Part shown: positions 1 through 8,093 of the stretch, piece by piece
Layout: every line of letters starts with the position of its first letter
Numbering within the stretch: the first letter of the stretch is position 1
Assembly: GCA_045601805.1 (NCBI GenBank)
Contig: JAZSAJ010000003.1
Coordinates: 1 to 53,961 of the forward strand
Direction of reading: 5' to 3'
DNA: 53,961 bases
Origin: SIG607 sp045601805
Lineage (GTDB): Bacteria; Bacillota; Clostridia; Oscillospirales; Acutalibacteraceae
Translations under genes and position numbers: made by a program
Notes under the pieces: model-generated
The model's database searches: none
The model's input: the letters and a program-made list of their open reading frames with translations, nothing else
What the model was told of the DNA's origin: nothing

Positions 1-11
1 ATGAAAACCAA

Positions 12-40
12 TTGACGAAGTTTGTTCAGTGTGCTATACT
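12..40 (+). promoter_or_regulatory. Predicted sigma-A promoter of the 2-oxo acid dehydrogenase operon
   Basis: TTGACG at 12-17 and TATACT at 35-40 are separated by 17 bases, and a TG lies just upstream of the -10 (extended -10). The start codon is at 129, so the leader would be about 80 nt. I see no clear riboswitch in that AT-rich leader. Promoter assignment is by motif only. Confidence 0.55.
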
Positions 41-128
41 TTATAAGGTTAAAGAGATTGTTTTTTATTAAAAAAGGCAAATTTCTTTCAGTATAATTTG
101 TAATTTTTTACATTAAGGAGGGCTTATT

Positions 129-1370
129 TTGGCAAGTGCAGTAATTATGCCAAAAGCCGGTATAACTGTTGAAAGTTGTATTATCGGCACTTGGGAAAAG
201 AAGGTTGGCGACGAAGTAAAAGTAGGTGATATACTTTTTACATACGAAACCGACAAAGCAAGTTTTGAATGCGAATCAACCGCAGAGGGAACATTGCTTG
301 AAATATTCTATCAGGAGGGTGACGAGGTTCCGTGCCTTGTAAATGTTTGCGCGGTTGGTAACGCCGGCGAAGACTGTTCTGCTTTGCGTCCAAATTCTGA
401 AACCACAGAAGAAGCTCCTGCAGCAGAAACTACTGTTGAAGTTAAAGAAGTAAAAGCAGAAGTTGCTGTGGAATCTACAGCAGTAAGCGGTGAAAAATCT
501 GCAGTATCTCCCAGGGCTAAAAAGTTAGCCGAGCGTACAGGTGTTGATGCTTCTTTGGCTACACCCACAGGTCCAAACGGCAGAATAATTGAACGCGATG
601 TTAGAAACCTAATTGATAATCCGCCTGTTTCTGTTGCATCGGCTCCCGCAGTACAAGCCGCCGCAGTTAGTGAAAACGACTACAAGGATGTTAAATTCAG
701 CGGTATTCGCCGTGCAATTAGCAAATCAATGTCTACTTCACTTTCTACCATGGCACAACTTACACACACTGTTTCGTTTGATGCATCGCAAATTCTTGCT
801 TACAGAAAACAACTTAAAAACAGTGAAGGCGATTATGCAGGTATTACTCTTGGCGATATAATTCTTTACGCTGTATCCAGAACCTTGCTTAACCACCCCG
901 ACCTTAATGCAAATATGCTTGATGACAGTACAATCCGTTTGTTTAATCATGTAAACTTGGGTGTTGCTGTTGATACACCTCGCGGTCTTATGGTTCCCAC
1001 CATTTTTGGGGCCGATAAAATGAGTCTTTTGGAAATTTCAAAAGCCGTTAAACAGTTGGCTGGTGAATGCCGCGAAGGTAACATTAGCCCCGATAAACTT
1101 TCGGGCGCATCTTTTACAGTTTCTAACCTTGGTAATATGGGCGTTGAATCTTTCACACCTGTTATCAATCCTCCTCAAACAGGTATTCTTGGCGTTTGCA
1201 CAACGGTTGACCGTGTAAGAAAGGGCAAAGACGGTGCTATTGAACTTTATCCTGCAATGTCTTTATCGCTTACATATGACCACCGCGCAGTTGACGGCAC
1301 ACCTGCCGCTCGCTTCCAAAAAGAATTGTGCAAGAACCTTGAAAACTTTACAGTTCTTCTTTCTAAATAG
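129..1370 (+). CDS. 2-oxo acid dehydrogenase E2 (dihydrolipoyl acyltransferase)
   Basis: This is the core acyltransferase of a pyruvate/acetoin/branched-chain-type dehydrogenase complex. It moves the acyl group from lipoyl-lysine to CoA. Residues 1-80 are a lipoyl domain with the ETDKAS motif, so Lys43 is the predicted lipoylation site. An Ala/Glu/Val-rich linker follows. A peripheral subunit-binding domain lies at about 125-160 (SPRAKKLAE to GRIIERDV). The catalytic domain runs from about 185 to 413 and carries the DHRAVDG active-site motif with His385 and Asp389. The length of 413 residues is normal. The start is TTG at 129, supported by the AAGGAGGG ribosome site just upstream. It is the first gene of the operon, 12 bases before the E3 gene. 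The acyl substrate cannot be decided from sequence; pyruvate or acetoin is most likely. Confidence 0.93.
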   Translation: MASAVIMPKAGITVESCIIGTWEKKVGDEVKVGDILFTYETDKASFECESTAEGTLLEIFYQEGDEVPCLVNVCAVGNAGEDCSALRPNSETTEEAPAAETTVEVKEVKAEVAVESTAVSGEKSAVSPRAKKLAERTGVDASLATPTGPNGRIIERDVRNLIDNPPVSVASAPAVQAAAVSENDYKDVKFSGIRRAISKSMSTSLSTMAQLTHTVSFDASQILAYRKQLKNSEGDYAGITLGDIILYAVSRTLLNHPDLNANMLDDSTIRLFNHVNLGVAVDTPRGLMVPTIFGADKMSLLEISKAVKQLAGECREGNISPDKLSGASFTVSNLGNMGVESFTPVINPPQTGILGVCTTVDRVRKGKDGAIELYPAMSLSLTYDHRAVDGTPAARFQKELCKNLENFTVLLSK

Positions 1371-1382
1371 GGAGGTATAATA

Positions 1383-2750
1383 ATGGAAGTTTTTGATTTA
1401 TTGGTTGTTGGCGGTGGTCCCGGCGGTTACTTGTGTGCCGAACGCGCCGCGCAAAATGGAATGAATGTTGCGCTTTTTGAAAAGAAAGCTCTTGGGGGCA
1501 CCTGCCTTAACGAAGGTTGTATCCCCACAAAAACACTTTTAAACTCTTCAAAAATGTACCGTCACGCAAAAGAAAGCGAAGCATTCGGCGTTACTGCAAG
1601 TGATGTTAAATATGACCACGCCAAAGTAATTGACCGCAAAGATAAAGTTGTTAAAACTTTGGTTTCGGGTGTTGGCGCCACAATGAAAGCAAATAAGGTT
1701 AATGTGATTACCGCAAATGCTGTAATTAAAGGCCGCGCGCAAAACGGTTTTGCTGTTGAAGCAGACGGTATCGTTTACGAAGGCAAACGCCTTGTTATTG
1801 CTTCGGGTAGTGAAACTGTTGTTCCACCGGTACCCGGACTTAAAGAAGGTCTTGCTTCGGGCTTTGTTGTAACAAACAGGGAAGTGTTAAATGAAAAAGA
1901 ATTGCCTAAAAAACTTGTTGTTATTGGCGGCGGTGTAATTGGTCTTGAAATGGCTTATTATTTTGCAAGCGTTGGCACCGAAGTTACGGTTATTGAAATG
2001 ATGCCTAAAATCGCAGGCGCAACCGATGCCGAAATTTGCAAAGTGCTTACCGATGCATTCCAAAAACGCGGAATGGTATTTAAACTTTCTTGCAAGGTGC
2101 TTGAAGTTAAAGAAAAAAGCGTTATTTACGAAGAAAACGGAGAAAAGAAAGAAATTCCTTGCGATATGGTTCTTCTTTCGGCAGGCCGTAAACCCTCAAC
2201 CGCTAATATTGGTATTGAAACACTTGGGCTGGATATGGACCGCGCGGCTATAAAAACCGACCGTCACCTTTGCACAAATGTTTCAGGTGTATACGCTATT
2301 GGCGATTGCAACGGCAAACTAATGCTTGCTCACACCGCTTACCGCGAAGCCGAAGTTGCAGTTAACCACATGCTTGGTAAATGTGACGAAATGCGTTACG
2401 ATGTAATTCCGTCGGTTATTTATACCGACCCCGAAGTTGCAAGCGTTGGTTTAAGCAAAGAAGCAGCCGAAGAAAAGGGCATGAAGGTAAAAGAAGTTAA
2501 ATTGCCAATGTCTTATGCAGGCCGTTATCTTGCCGAAACCGAAGGCGGCAAGGGCTTTATAAAATTGGTTGTAGATACCGATAAAAAGCGTTTGGTTGGT
2601 TGCCATTTGGTTGGTTCTTATGCTTCTGAAATTATAATGACTGCAACTATGATGGTTGATACCGAACTCACACCAACTCGTTTGCAAAAATTGGTATTCC
2701 CGCACCCAACTGTTGCTGAAATAATCAGAGAAGCTATTTTTCATATATAA
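1383..2750 (+). CDS. lpdA: Dihydrolipoamide dehydrogenase (E3)
   Basis: This FAD flavoprotein reoxidises dihydrolipoamide on E2 and makes NADH. An N-terminal FAD-binding GGGPGGY motif is present. The redox disulfide motif GGTCLNEGCIPTK (Cys about 41 and 46) is intact. A second Rossmann motif for NAD (VVIGGGVIGLEMAYYF) sits near residues 179-194, and an IGDCN FAD motif near 307. The C-terminal dimerisation domain ends with FPHPTVAE, which carries the catalytic His-Glu pair. The length of 455 residues is typical. There is no N-terminal lipoyl domain. A GGAGGT ribosome site precedes the ATG. The gene lies between E2 and E1, 12 bases before the E1 gene, so all three subunits are probably made from one transcript. 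Confidence 0.95.
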   Translation: MEVFDLLVVGGGPGGYLCAERAAQNGMNVALFEKKALGGTCLNEGCIPTKTLLNSSKMYRHAKESEAFGVTASDVKYDHAKVIDRKDKVVKTLVSGVGATMKANKVNVITANAVIKGRAQNGFAVEADGIVYEGKRLVIASGSETVVPPVPGLKEGLASGFVVTNREVLNEKELPKKLVVIGGGVIGLEMAYYFASVGTEVTVIEMMPKIAGATDAEICKVLTDAFQKRGMVFKLSCKVLEVKEKSVIYEENGEKKEIPCDMVLLSAGRKPSTANIGIETLGLDMDRAAIKTDRHLCTNVSGVYAIGDCNGKLMLAHTAYREAEVAVNHMLGKCDEMRYDVIPSVIYTDPEVASVGLSKEAAEEKGMKVKEVKLPMSYAGRYLAETEGGKGFIKLVVDTDKKRLVGCHLVGSYASEIIMTATMMVDTELTPTRLQKLVFPHPTVAEIIREAIFHI

Positions 2751-2762
2751 GGAGATATAAAT

Positions 2763-5237
2763 ATGCCAAAGAATCTATTTGTAAACCCTGAAGAAGTCCG
2801 CGCAAGCGGCAAGGTTTCGTTTAACGAAATTCCTGTTAACCAGTATAACAAGTCTGTTAAAGACGAACTTAAATCAGGTAAATTCACAAAAGAAGATTTA
2901 ATTAGAATTTTCCGTGATATGACCGTACTTCGCGAGTTTGAAACAATGCTTAATAACATTAAAACTCAAGGCGGTTATAATGGTATTGAACACACCTATC
3001 CGGGCCCTGCTCACCTTTCTATAGGTCAAGAAGCAGCTTGCGTTGGTCAGTCGTATTTGCTTGACGAAAACGACTTTGCTTTCGGTAGCCACCGTAGCCA
3101 CTCTGAAATTCTTGCAAAAGCGCTTTCTACCATTAACAAGATGAGCGACGAACAGTTAATGGATGTTATGGAAAACTTCTTGGAAGGCAAATGTTTGCGC
3201 GCAACTAAAAAACTTGGCGAAACAAAAGACGTTAAAGAACTTGCTATCCGTTTTATTCTTTACGGAACACTTTCTGAAATTTTTGCTCGTGAAACCGGTT
3301 TCCATTTAGGTATGGGCGGTTCTATGCACGCTTTCTTCTTGCCTTTTGGTATTTATCCCAACAACGCTATCGTTGGCGGCTCGGGTACAATTTCTACCGG
3401 TGCTGCTCTTTATAAGAAAATTAACGATAAAAAGGGTATCGTTGTATGTAATGTGGGCGACGCTGCAATGGCTCGCGGTCCTGTTTGGGAAGCTCTTAAC
3501 TTCTCGGCAATGGACCAATATAAAACATTGTGGGAATCGCATAATGACGGTATGCCCATTCTTTATAACATTTTCAATAACTCTTACGGTATGGGCGACC
3601 AAACCCGTGGCGAAACCATGGGTCAGGGTTGTATGTCCAGAATTGCTTCTGGCGTTAGCCCCAGTCAGTTCCATGCTGAAACCGTTGACGGCTTTAACCC
3701 CTTAGCAGTAATTGATGCTATGGAACGCAAATTAGAACTTTTGCGCAATGGCCAAGGTCCTGTTATGCTTGAAACTCTTACATATCGTTTCTCCGGCCAC
3801 TCTGTTTCCGACCAAAACGCATATCGCACTAAAGAAGAAATGGATGCTTGGAAAGAAGTTGACCCGCTTACCACATATCCTGCAGAACTTGTTAAAGCAG
3901 GCGTGTTAACCGAAGCCGATGTTGAAGCAATTTTGGCTGAAACAAAAGAACGTATGACCCTTATTTGCAAGGCAGCTGCTGACCCTGAAATCAGCCCCTA
4001 CTGCGACTTTAAGAAAGATCCTGCAGTTGTTGAACGCCTTATGTATTCTAATGAAAAGGTTGTTGCTTTTGACGACCGTGAACCTGAATTTACCGTTCCT
4101 AAAGAAGAAGCAGAGGGTTATAAAAAGATAAAATCTAAGAGCCGCAGCCCCATTGGCCCTGATGGCAAACCCGTTTCTAAAATGAAACTTTATAACCTTC
4201 GTGACGCTCTTTCCGAAGTTATTTGGGACCGCTTCTATGAAGACCCAACCCTTATTGCTTACGGTGAAGACTGTCGTGACTGGGGCGGCGCATTCGCGGT
4301 TTACCGTGGCATGATGGACGCTCTTCCGCATAGCCGTTTGTTTAACTCTCCGTTGGCAGAGGGTGCTATTGTTGGTACTGCAGTTGGTTACGCTCTTTCG
4401 GGCGGTCGTGCTTTGGTTGAACTTATGTATGCCGACTTTATTGGTTGCGCTGGCGATGAAATCTTTAACCAAATGGCAAAATGGCAGTCAATGTCTGCCG
4501 GTATTCTTAAAATGCCTGTTGTACTCAGGGTTTCTGTTGGTTCTAAATACGGTGCACAGCATAGCCAAGACTGGACTGCACTTTGCGCTCATATACCCGG
4601 TCTTAAAGTTTGCTTCCCCGCAACACCTTGGGAAGCCAAAGGTCTTATGGAAAGCGCATTAAAGGGAACCGACCCTGTTGTGTTCTTTGAAAGCCAAAGA
4701 ATTTACGATATTGGTGAACAGTTCCATGAAGGCGGCGTACCTGCTGAACGCTATGAAATTGAATTTGGCGATGTTAACAAAGTTCGTGACGGTAAAGATG
4801 TTACTATAATTACAATAGGTGCTGCACTTTACCGCGCAGTTGACGCTGCTAAACAGTTAAGCGAAAAATACGGTATGGAAGCTGATATTATCAACATTCA
4901 CTCACTAGTTCCGCTTGATTACACCAAAATTGTTGAATCTGTTCGTAAAACTGGCAGAGTTGTTTTGGTATCCGATGCTTGCGCACGTGGTTCGTTCCTT
5001 AACGATGTTGCTAAAAACATTACCGAACTTTGCTTTGACGACCTTGATGCACCTCCTGTAGTAGTTGGTGCTCGTAACTGGATAACACCTCCGTTTGAAT
5101 TTGACGAATACTTCTTCCCGCAAGCAGGTTGGATTCTTGATGCTATTCACGAAAAACTTGTTCCGCTTCCGGGACATATTGTAGAAAACGGTTGCACCGA
5201 AGCCGAAGCTTACCGTCGTGCAAAACAGGGTGTATAG
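2763..5237 (+). CDS. 2-oxo acid dehydrogenase E1, alpha and beta subunits fused
   Basis: This is the thiamine-diphosphate decarboxylase of the complex. The first half (about 45-430) is E1-alpha: GSHRSH, HLGMGGSMH and the ThDP motif starting GDAAMARGP at residue 233 and ending in NN near 270. The second half (about 475-824) is E1-beta: YGEDCRDWGG near 500, SPLAEGAIVG, YADF, and QHSQDW, with a C-terminal transketolase domain. The two halves are joined by a Lys-rich linker at about 435-475. Compared with separate E1-alpha chains, there is roughly 45 extra residues between GSHRSH and GMGGSMH. Separate subunits of about 325-370 residues each are more usual in Firmicutes. The ATG has an AAGGAG ribosome site. 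The stop codon overlaps the next start by one base. The substrate is not proven; pyruvate or acetoin is inferred. Confidence 0.88.
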   Translation: MPKNLFVNPEEVRASGKVSFNEIPVNQYNKSVKDELKSGKFTKEDLIRIFRDMTVLREFETMLNNIKTQGGYNGIEHTYPGPAHLSIGQEAACVGQSYLLDENDFAFGSHRSHSEILAKALSTINKMSDEQLMDVMENFLEGKCLRATKKLGETKDVKELAIRFILYGTLSEIFARETGFHLGMGGSMHAFFLPFGIYPNNAIVGGSGTISTGAALYKKINDKKGIVVCNVGDAAMARGPVWEALNFSAMDQYKTLWESHNDGMPILYNIFNNSYGMGDQTRGETMGQGCMSRIASGVSPSQFHAETVDGFNPLAVIDAMERKLELLRNGQGPVMLETLTYRFSGHSVSDQNAYRTKEEMDAWKEVDPLTTYPAELVKAGVLTEADVEAILAETKERMTLICKAAADPEISPYCDFKKDPAVVERLMYSNEKVVAFDDREPEFTVPKEEAEGYKKIKSKSRSPIGPDGKPVSKMKLYNLRDALSEVIWDRFYEDPTLIAYGEDCRDWGGAFAVYRGMMDALPHSRLFNSPLAEGAIVGTAVGYALSGGRALVELMYADFIGCAGDEIFNQMAKWQSMSAGILKMPVVLRVSVGSKYGAQHSQDWTALCAHIPGLKVCFPATPWEAKGLMESALKGTDPVVFFESQRIYDIGEQFHEGGVPAERYEIEFGDVNKVRDGKDVTIITIGAALYRAVDAAKQLSEKYGMEADIINIHSLVPLDYTKIVESVRKTGRVVLVSDACARGSFLNDVAKNITELCFDDLDAPPVVVGARNWITPPFEFDEYFFPQAGWILDAIHEKLVPLPGHIVENGCTEAEAYRRAKQGV

Positions 5238-5857
5238 TGGAAATTAAAAGGACAGCGAATGCCGGAGTGCTAATTAAAACTAATAGCACTTCGGTGTTGC
5301 TTGACGGAATTTGCAACCCACCTTTGCCGTATTTGGCAACCCCAAATGAAATTAAAAACGAGATAATTTCTTCTTTGCCCAATATTGTTGGGTTTACACA
5401 TACCCATAATGATCATTTTGATAACGAATTTGCTGAATTTTTCAGCAAAATAACGGGTGAAAAAGTTATAGTAACCCCCGATATTTGTGTTCAAAAGGGC
5501 AATGTTAAGGTTATGTCGGTTAAAACTCGGCATTTGGGTAAAAGCGATGTCGCGCACATTAGTTTCGTTGTTATGGCAGAAAATAAATGTATTTGGTTTT
5601 CGGGCGATGCCGCACCGGTTTCTTTGCTTGGACGGAATGATTTGCCAAAACCCGATATCTTAATTGTTCCTTTTGCCTATGTAAATACCGCTTCGTCGTT
5701 TAATAATACGCTTAAAAGCGGTGCAAAACAAATTATTGTTGTTCATATGCCAAACAAAGAAAACGATATATATGGTATTTTTGAAACTGTAGAAACTGTT
5801 ATTAATAACAATAATGCCGTTCACATACTTAAATTGGGTGAAACAATTCATATTTAA
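5237..5857 (+). CDS. Metallo-beta-lactamase-fold hydrolase (UlaG-like)
   Basis: This small protein (206 residues) has the MBL-fold metal motif HTHNDHFD near residues 53-60 and a later GDAAP segment that fits the family's conserved Asp region. It resembles the short UlaG/YycJ-like metal-dependent hydrolases, but I cannot assign a substrate. The likely start is GTG at 5237, which overlaps the TAG stop of the E1 gene by one base. An upstream in-frame ATG at 5192 would give a 45-base overlap and an N-terminus without family features. The overlap implies translational coupling to the dehydrogenase operon. A strong hairpin terminator follows directly, so this looks like the last gene of that operon. 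Function in relation to the dehydrogenase is unknown. Confidence 0.75.
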   Translation: MEIKRTANAGVLIKTNSTSVLLDGICNPPLPYLATPNEIKNEIISSLPNIVGFTHTHNDHFDNEFAEFFSKITGEKVIVTPDICVQKGNVKVMSVKTRHLGKSDVAHISFVVMAENKCIWFSGDAAPVSLLGRNDLPKPDILIVPFAYVNTASSFNNTLKSGAKQIIVVHMPNKENDIYGIFETVETVINNNNAVHILKLGETIHI

Positions 5858-5863
5858 CAAAAA

Positions 5864-5888
5864 AGCAGAACATTTTGTTCTGCTTTTT
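5864..5888 (+). terminator. Rho-independent terminator of the dehydrogenase operon
   Basis: A nine-base stem AGCAGAACA / TGTTCTGCT with a three-base loop is flanked by an A-run on the left and a T-run on the right. It starts six bases after the stop codon of the MBL-fold gene. Confidence 0.85.
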
Positions 5889-5976
5889 GTTTTTAACGGT
5901 AATAACGGTAATAAAAGAATAGGACAGGTGTTCTTTTTCATACAATATCAAAAAATAGTTTTTGTGGGTATTGTGT

Positions 5977-6714
5977 ATGAAAAATGTATGGAAAAATGCT
6001 TTGTGTGTCTTTTTATCTTTTTGTTTTATTTTTGCCGGTTCACTTCCACTCTTGATTTTAGGAAACAAAAGTATTATAGTTAATATAGAACCAACCGTCA
6101 AAAACCTTATTATAATTGACCCCGGCCACGGCGGGTTTGATGGGGGAGCAGTTGCGGGTGACGGTACGGTTGAAAAAGATATAAATCTTGAGATTTCTTT
6201 AAAACTTGGTACAATTTTAGAATTTTACGGTTTTGAAGTTATTTATACACGAACTGTTGACGATTCGGTAGATAACAAAACCGGTGAAAAAATAAGCAAC
6301 CGTAAAAAGAGTGATTTAAATAATCGTTTAGAACTCATAAACAGCAATAAAGATGCTTTATTTGTAAGTATTCATTTAAACAAATTCACTTCGGGAAGTG
6401 CAAACGGTGCACAAGTTTTTTATTCACCAAACAACAAAAGTTCTAAAAAACTTGCACAGTGTTTACAAAGTGAAATAAAAACACTTTTGCAAAATGACAA
6501 TAACAGGGCAATAAAAAAAGCCGATAAAAGCATTTATCTTTTGCATAATGCTTTGTCTCCGGCGGTTATTGTTGAGTGTGGATTTTTAAGTAACAATAAA
6601 GAACTGAAATTATTAAAAGACGAAGAATACCAAGCAAAAATGGCTTTTAGTATTTTTAGTGGAATTTTAAAATATTTTTCTAATAGTGAGGTAAAGGAAT
6701 GGCAGAACGCGTAA
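5977..6714 (+). CDS. N-acetylmuramoyl-L-alanine amidase (Amidase_3, CwlD-like)
   Basis: This is a zinc amidase that cleaves the bond between muramic acid and the stem peptide. A hydrophobic N-terminal signal or anchor segment spans about residues 5-27, so the enzyme acts outside the membrane. The Amidase_3 motifs are visible in order: DPGHGGFDGG (His), TVEKDINLEIS (Glu), VSIHLNKF (His) and VECGFLSN (Glu). At 245 residues it is close to the spore-cortex amidase CwlD, and the nearby spo0A fits a spore former, but other small amidases look alike. I chose ATG at 5977; the longer TTG start at 5962 has no better ribosome site. The end overlaps radA by 16 bases, which suggests coupled translation. 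The product is sure, the CwlD role is moderate. Confidence 0.82.
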   Translation: MKNVWKNALCVFLSFCFIFAGSLPLLILGNKSIIVNIEPTVKNLIIIDPGHGGFDGGAVAGDGTVEKDINLEISLKLGTILEFYGFEVIYTRTVDDSVDNKTGEKISNRKKSDLNNRLELINSNKDALFVSIHLNKFTSGSANGAQVFYSPNNKSSKKLAQCLQSEIKTLLQNDNNRAIKKADKSIYLLHNALSPAVIVECGFLSNNKELKLLKDEEYQAKMAFSIFSGILKYFSNSEVKEWQNA

Positions 6715-8063
6715 AAACTGCTTATGTGTGTTCAAATTGCGGAAATCAACAGGCAAAATGGTCGGGCAGGTGTGAATCTTGCGGTATGTGGAATACACTC
6801 TCAGAAACGGTTGTTTCGGCTGCTAAAAACAATAAAACAAACGCAGTATTAAATCGTGAATTTACGGCATATAATCTTTCGGAAATTTCACTTAACGATA
6901 AGCAAAGGTTTAAAACCGGAATTAGTGAACTTGATAATGTTTTGGGTGGCGGAATTGTAAAGGGAAGTGCCGTTTTGTTAAGCGGTGACCCCGGTATTGG
7001 TAAATCAACCATTTTACTTCAAATTGCCAATAAACTTTCTTCCTTAAAAGAAATTCTTTATGTTGCAGGCGAAGAATCTGCCGCACAAATAAAAATACGA
7101 GCACAGCGTCTTGGTGTAATAGGGCAGAATCTTGTTGTTATTTGCGAAGACGATGTTTTAAAGATTTCAGATTATATAAATACCAAAAAACCCGATATGG
7201 TTATGATAGATTCAATTCAAACAATGCGAATTGATGAGTTATCTTCTTCGGCAGGTAGCGTTGTGCAGGTGCGTGAAAGCACAAACTTGTTGCTGCGCGT
7301 TTGCAAAGCAAACGATATTCCGTTGTTCATTGTTGGTCACGTAAACAAAGGCGGGGAAATAGCAGGCCCAAAAGTTTTAGAACATATTGTTGATACCGTT
7401 TTATATTTTGAAGGTGAACGCAATCAATCGTACCGAATTTTGCGCGCTGTTAAAAACCGTTTTGGCTCAACAAACGAAATTGGCGTTTTTGAAATGGCGG
7501 ATAATGGCCTTGAACAGGTTGCTAACCCTTCGGCAATGTTGCTTTCGGGCAGGGCAAAAAATGTTTCGGGCAGTTTTATTACCTGTATTGTTGAAGGAAC
7601 AAGACCAATTCTTGCCGAAGTGCAAAGTTTGGCTACAACCACAGGTTTTGGTAATCCCAGACGCGTTTCAACCGGTTTTGACTTTAACCGCCTTAACTTA
7701 ATTCTTGCTATTTTAGAAAAACGGCTTGGAATTCACTTTTCAACATTAGACACCTATCTTAATGTAACTGGCGGTATAAAACTTGATGAACCCGCCGCCG
7801 ATTTAGCTGTGGCACTTTCACTTATTTCGGCTCTTCGTGATGTTCCCGTAAGCGTTGATACCATTGCTTTTGGAGAAATGGGCCTTTCGGGTGAAATTAG
7901 AAGTGTAAATAGGGTTAAAGAAAGAGTAAAAGAGGCAGCTCGGCTTGGCTTTAAAACATGTATTTTGCCGAAGACCTGTCTTTCTTCTTTAAAAGATTTA
8001 GATATTAATATGGAAATTCTTGGTGTATCAACAATACACGAAGCAGCAGCTCTTATAAGGTAA
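6699..8063 (+). CDS. radA: DNA repair protein RadA
   Basis: RadA is a RecA-like ATPase that helps process branched recombination intermediates. The N-terminus has a four-cysteine zinc finger (CSNCGNQ...GRCESCG, residues 10-28). The Walker A motif GDPGIGKST starts at residue 96. The RadA-specific KNRFG motif is present near 253. The C-terminal Lon-like domain runs from about 290 to 454 and includes VTGGIKLDEPAADLAVALS. The length of 454 residues is normal. The ATG is preceded by GAGGTAAAGGA. The gene overlaps the amidase gene and ends just before a bidirectional terminator. Confidence 0.96.
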   Translation: MAERVKTAYVCSNCGNQQAKWSGRCESCGMWNTLSETVVSAAKNNKTNAVLNREFTAYNLSEISLNDKQRFKTGISELDNVLGGGIVKGSAVLLSGDPGIGKSTILLQIANKLSSLKEILYVAGEESAAQIKIRAQRLGVIGQNLVVICEDDVLKISDYINTKKPDMVMIDSIQTMRIDELSSSAGSVVQVRESTNLLLRVCKANDIPLFIVGHVNKGGEIAGPKVLEHIVDTVLYFEGERNQSYRILRAVKNRFGSTNEIGVFEMADNGLEQVANPSAMLLSGRAKNVSGSFITCIVEGTRPILAEVQSLATTTGFGNPRRVSTGFDFNRLNLILAILEKRLGIHFSTLDTYLNVTGGIKLDEPAADLAVALSLISALRDVPVSVDTIAFGEMGLSGEIRSVNRVKERVKEAARLGFKTCILPKTCLSSLKDLDINMEILGVSTIHEAAALIR

Positions 8064-8064
8064 C

Positions 8065-8093
8065 AAAAAAGCAACCGTAAGGTTGCTTTTTTT
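8065..8093. terminator. Bidirectional terminator between radA and tmcAL
   Basis: The stem GCAACC (8071-8076) and GGTTGC (8081-8086) has a GTAA loop, an A-run on the left and a T-run on the right. It can stop transcripts from both convergent genes. Confidence 0.85.

Noticed and set aside
311..568. Minus-strand open frame opposite the E2 gene
   Set aside because: It is antisense to a well-supported gene, is low-complexity Ser/Thr/Ala-rich and has no ribosome site or family features.
3906..4472. Long minus-strand open frame (188 codons) opposite the fused E1 gene
   Set aside because: It is a shadow of codon bias in the E1 gene; no start signal, no recognisable domain.
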